Of a stretch of 64,000 nt of DNA, positions 60,901-64,000 are shown piece after piece. The stretch is from Solenopsis invicta (Eukaryota; Arthropoda; Insecta; Hymenoptera; Formicidae): positions 17,304,501 through 17,368,500 of the forward strand of contig NC_052665.1 in assembly GCF_016802725.1 (NCBI RefSeq). Reading direction: 5' to 3'. How positions within the stretch are numbered: position 1 is the first letter of the stretch; each line of letters begins with the position of its first letter. A model generated the notes under the pieces. That model was not told the origin of the DNA and made no database searches. It was given only the letters and a program-made list of their open reading frames with translations. The position numbers and the translations under genes were made by a program.

Positions 60901-63900
60901 GAAAAAAAGAAAACTCACGATAAGGTTTCGATTAAAGTTCGATTTAGCGATTAACAAGTACTCCACACCTGAAAGTTTAGATCGTAAATAATCCAGCTGT
61001 GCTATTTATCGAGAGGAAAGTTTCAAGTATCTTAATTAAACGCGCTAAATTATACTACTCCCTTTTTGCGTGCATTAATTACGAGGACTCTCGATTTGAA
61101 GTAGCGTTATTTATCTATTAGATATAATTGTTTAATTAAGTGTAGAGTAAGAGATGAAGCGATCAACCGATATCAATTTTACGCCGATTTAATTTCCAAC
61201 GCTTGCGCGATACCTTACCTTTCCTTTTTAACGCGGACAAGAACTCGTTCATGAAAGATCTCGCAATGGGCGGTATCGTTGCGAGAAGGCTGTATCGGAA
61301 AGAGAATAAACGCGGTGTGAAAGAGTGCCGGTACAATATGCGGAGCGCTTTCAATAGCTCTCACGTACTGATTAGAAATAGATTCTTCTTACCATGCAAC
61401 TGCCGAGCATACTCTCGCAACGAAGTCACAATATTCTTGCGACGCTATTTACGAACCGTTGAGATAGAAAGGTCCTGACTATATATCTAAAAAAGAATGT
61501 CAATACCATCTGGATCGTTTCAATTCGGCATTTTATGAATTGCAGACTGCCGTCACGTATCGACTTTTGCCAGTGCCTTAATCAATATCATGACATATCT
61601 CCGCAAAATTAATTGCAGAGCTTACGGTATCGGGGCACCGCTTTAATTACGCTTTTTTTACTGCGTTCCTTCATACCGATAGAAAAAAAAATGATTCAGT
61701 ATTAAAAGGTACGCGCCTATTATTAAATTATTAATTAGGTCGCTGTAAAATTCACCGCAAATTCGAGTGCTCCCGCTCGCTTTTGAAGCTTGGAAATAAA
61801 AGAAGCATTACGAATCATATCTTCAAGAACCATAATTAAATTTAACCAAAAAGATAATTGAAACTTTAAAGAAAATTTTTTCAAATTAGGGGAGATTTAC
61901 TGAATATATACCGGTCTTTTAAAACGTACCCCTTCAATATTTTATATTAGTATTTAATATAACATCAAGCTACAGTATCGAACTTTGATTTGTAAATATT
62001 CAAAATTGAATTTCAAAATAGAGCATCAATACAAAATAATAAAAAATAATTGAAGTAGTACGTATTGAATTTTTCCGTATATATTATATAAAAATAAAAC
62101 ATTAAAAAAATCTAAGACAAAAATCTGTTTAGATTTTGTAAAAAAAAACTTGAAAATAATATTAATGCTTACGATATAGTAATAATATAAAGCTGCATAT
62201 TTTTTTTATTTATAAAAATCAACTTGTAGTGGCAATTATTTACTAAGACTATTAATATTTATCCGAGACTGAATATACGTATAAAATTCCGAGACAGTCA
62301 CGTAGGAAATTTTATAAGAGATGTAGAAATCAAGGAGTATCTCCTCTAAATACGAAAATCTTGAGCTGAGCTTTATGCATCTCTTCCTCTTTGTACCGCG
62401 AATAGTAGGTGTAACAGGATCTGTGCCTAAAAGGATTACGACTGAATGAAGATCAAAGATATGGATCCGGAAAGTTTAATGGTTAGATTGTCTTTTAAAT
62501 GAAAGATTAAAGCTCCGTTACCTATTTCATGTCTTCCCCCCTCCCCCGAAGTGCTTTGAAATTCCAATATTCAATTTGATTTGTTAAATCTCGCTTTAGA
62601 AAATCTAATTTACAAAATCCTATTCATAATCTTATGTGTATGGTGCAGGAAACATTTAAAGAGAATCAGGGAATACACCCCAGTATATACAGAATATATA
62701 AAATATATAAATCAAAACAATAAAATTGTAAGATATTTGTAAAATTATATTATCGCGCAAAATATATATTGCAGATCGCCTAAAATAAACTTAATATTAT
62801 CACATTATTCACTGACCGCATTTAATTTATATTTACTACATGCAATCGCGTATATTTTCTATAACTTCCTTTAAAACGTTAGTTCTTTTATCACTTTATT
62901 TTCCCAAAATGTAAAACAAAAGGAATTACTAACTAATAACTCATTCTTCCCATCATTAACAATTAACTATACCTGCATCGATGAGAATACGATCTCTTAG
63001 CGCAGATATTTCCACACTTGTACAATGGATATGCGCATACGTTTTCTCAAATTCCTGTATAAATCTACCGTAGCTGGAAACGACGCTTCGTTTCTATTTC
63101 TCCGACACAAGCTTTGAACACACCGGAGCGACCAACGAGCGGAATATTTGCCAAAGTCGGAGGGTACGCCCGACTGTAATGTTCCAGCTATCCTATATCC
63201 CACGCGAACAATTTCAATTATCTTTTGTGCGGAATTCGCGAGTAACAATCTGGGAAAGTCCAAGGAAAAACGCTGCGGGCAAAAACATAAAGGACCAACT
63301 CTCTGAAAAGGACTAACAATTTTTTAATCGAAAACGTTGAAGATAAGTAATCTTTCTCTTTTTTACCTACTGCACTATATCAAATTAAAATACCTTTTCA
63401 GCGCTACATATTAACTTAGTTTTTCAAAAAGTACTTTTCAAGATAAAAGAAATAACTTTTATATTAAAAGAAACACGCGTTTGTATTTATTAACAGTGCA
63501 AAATAGAGGATGAAAAGTTTTTACTTCTTTTTACAATATAAATATAATATGATTGCACAACTGCTCGAAATACCTATTATATCAATCCAATACACGTTCG
63601 ATTATATTCAATTGGGCCGATTTGTGAATTTAATGCGCATATTTGCTCATGCGAGACGTGAGATTGCGACGAGCATATTTAAAATATTCATTAATTTAAA
63701 TCAAAATATTTAAAATATGCGAAAAGAAGAAACTGATTGATATTTTATGTCTTTTTTAATGAAAACTTAAACCTACCGCACATAAAGTTTTTTAACGTTC
63801 ATGGAACGTTTTTGCATTGCGAAAAATTTAAGATTGTCAGTGTAGTACAAAAATTGTCAAAAAATGTGACAAATTTTTTGGTAAACTCTCCAATCCTGAC

Positions 63901-64000
63901 ATAATTTTTCAAGAATATTCTTTCCAACTTCTTCTACTTATATTTTTCCAAAATATATACGCAATAGAGAACAAATTAGCTAATTTTTCGAGAGTTAGGT

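Larger units (their letters stand above)
55520..64000 (+). other. Intron 3' of the receptor exon (partial, runs off the window)
   Basis: Starts with GTAAGTCTCTG. The next receptor exon should begin with an EWND-like codon run followed by a GGV...WKPD motif; I scanned the plus strand to the window end and saw none, so the intron is probably at least 8.5 kb. Inside are GC-richer islands at about 56.05-56.55, 57.6-57.9, 58.86-59.64, 60.0-60.5, 61.2-61.7 and 63.0-63.3 kb, two (GA)n runs and AT-rich spacer. Open frames in these islands, for example 58874-59245 on plus and 58958-59176 and 59198-59392 on minus, overlap each other on opposite strands and match nothing recognisable, so they are not annotated as genes. 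Confidence 0.6.

Noticed and set aside
61391..61442. Minus-strand interval with donor CATG|GTAAGA and a possible acceptor TTCGTAAATAG
   Set aside because: The acceptor has a poor polypyrimidine tract and the 17-residue peptide is unrecognised.
1..64000. CRISPR arrays, rRNA genes, bacterial operons or phage modules
   Set aside because: No regularly spaced repeats, no rRNA-like sequence, no ribosome-binding-site-linked gene runs; the sequence texture is eukaryotic.

Overview
The window looks like non-coding DNA from an insect nuclear genome. It is strongly AT-rich, broken by short CpG-rich islands with no long open frames, and it carries many microsatellites and small inverted-repeat transposon relics. 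It has no bacterial gene layout, operon, rRNA, CRISPR array or recognisable tRNA. The mixture of AT-rich spacer, undepleted CpG islands, (TC)n/(GA)n runs and TA-flanked foldback MITEs would suit a hymenopteran such as an ant. That assignment is an inference from sequence texture; no species-diagnostic gene was seen.

Only one coding segment can be named with confidence. It is a 45-nt plus-strand exon at 55475-55519 encoding DEKNQLLITNLWLKL, the conserved small third exon of nicotinic acetylcholine receptor alpha subunits, with an alpha7-like (insect alpha5/6/7) flavour. It has a perfect TACTAAC branch point, a TTACAG acceptor and a CTG|GTAAGT donor. I found neither the preceding exon (N-terminal part of the ligand-binding domain) nor the following exon (expected to begin near EWND) in the window. 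The simplest reading is that much of the window, at least around 55 kb and down to its right edge, is intron of this receptor gene.

Layout: 1-6.1 kb has CpG-rich islands with diverged duplicated blocks (about 1.6/1.9 kb and 3.8/4.1 kb, perhaps a third copy at 2.3 kb) and nested MITE-like repeats at 2.7-3.5 kb. 6.1-14 kb is AT-rich, with a foldback MITE at 9.4 kb and an exact 25-bp repeat at 8.5/9.2 kb. 14-20 kb holds three small minus-strand exon-like segments, two of them diverged copies of one another, and a TA-flanked element at 15.6 kb. 20.8-22 kb has another diverged duplication, and 22.4-23.6 kb the strongest CpG-rich island. 25.46-26.40 kb looks like a decayed TIR transposon with a 5-bp target duplication. 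27-49 kb alternates CpG islands and AT spacer, with a MITE at 33.0 kb. 49.25-49.47 kb is a TTAA-flanked element. 51-64 kb contains the receptor exon and its flanking introns.

The longer open frames across the window (60-137 codons) sit mostly inside CpG-rich islands, are often open on both strands at once, and match no family I recognise. I treat them as chance. Repeat families, duplicated blocks and the minus-strand exon candidates need a genome-wide search or RNA-seq to settle.
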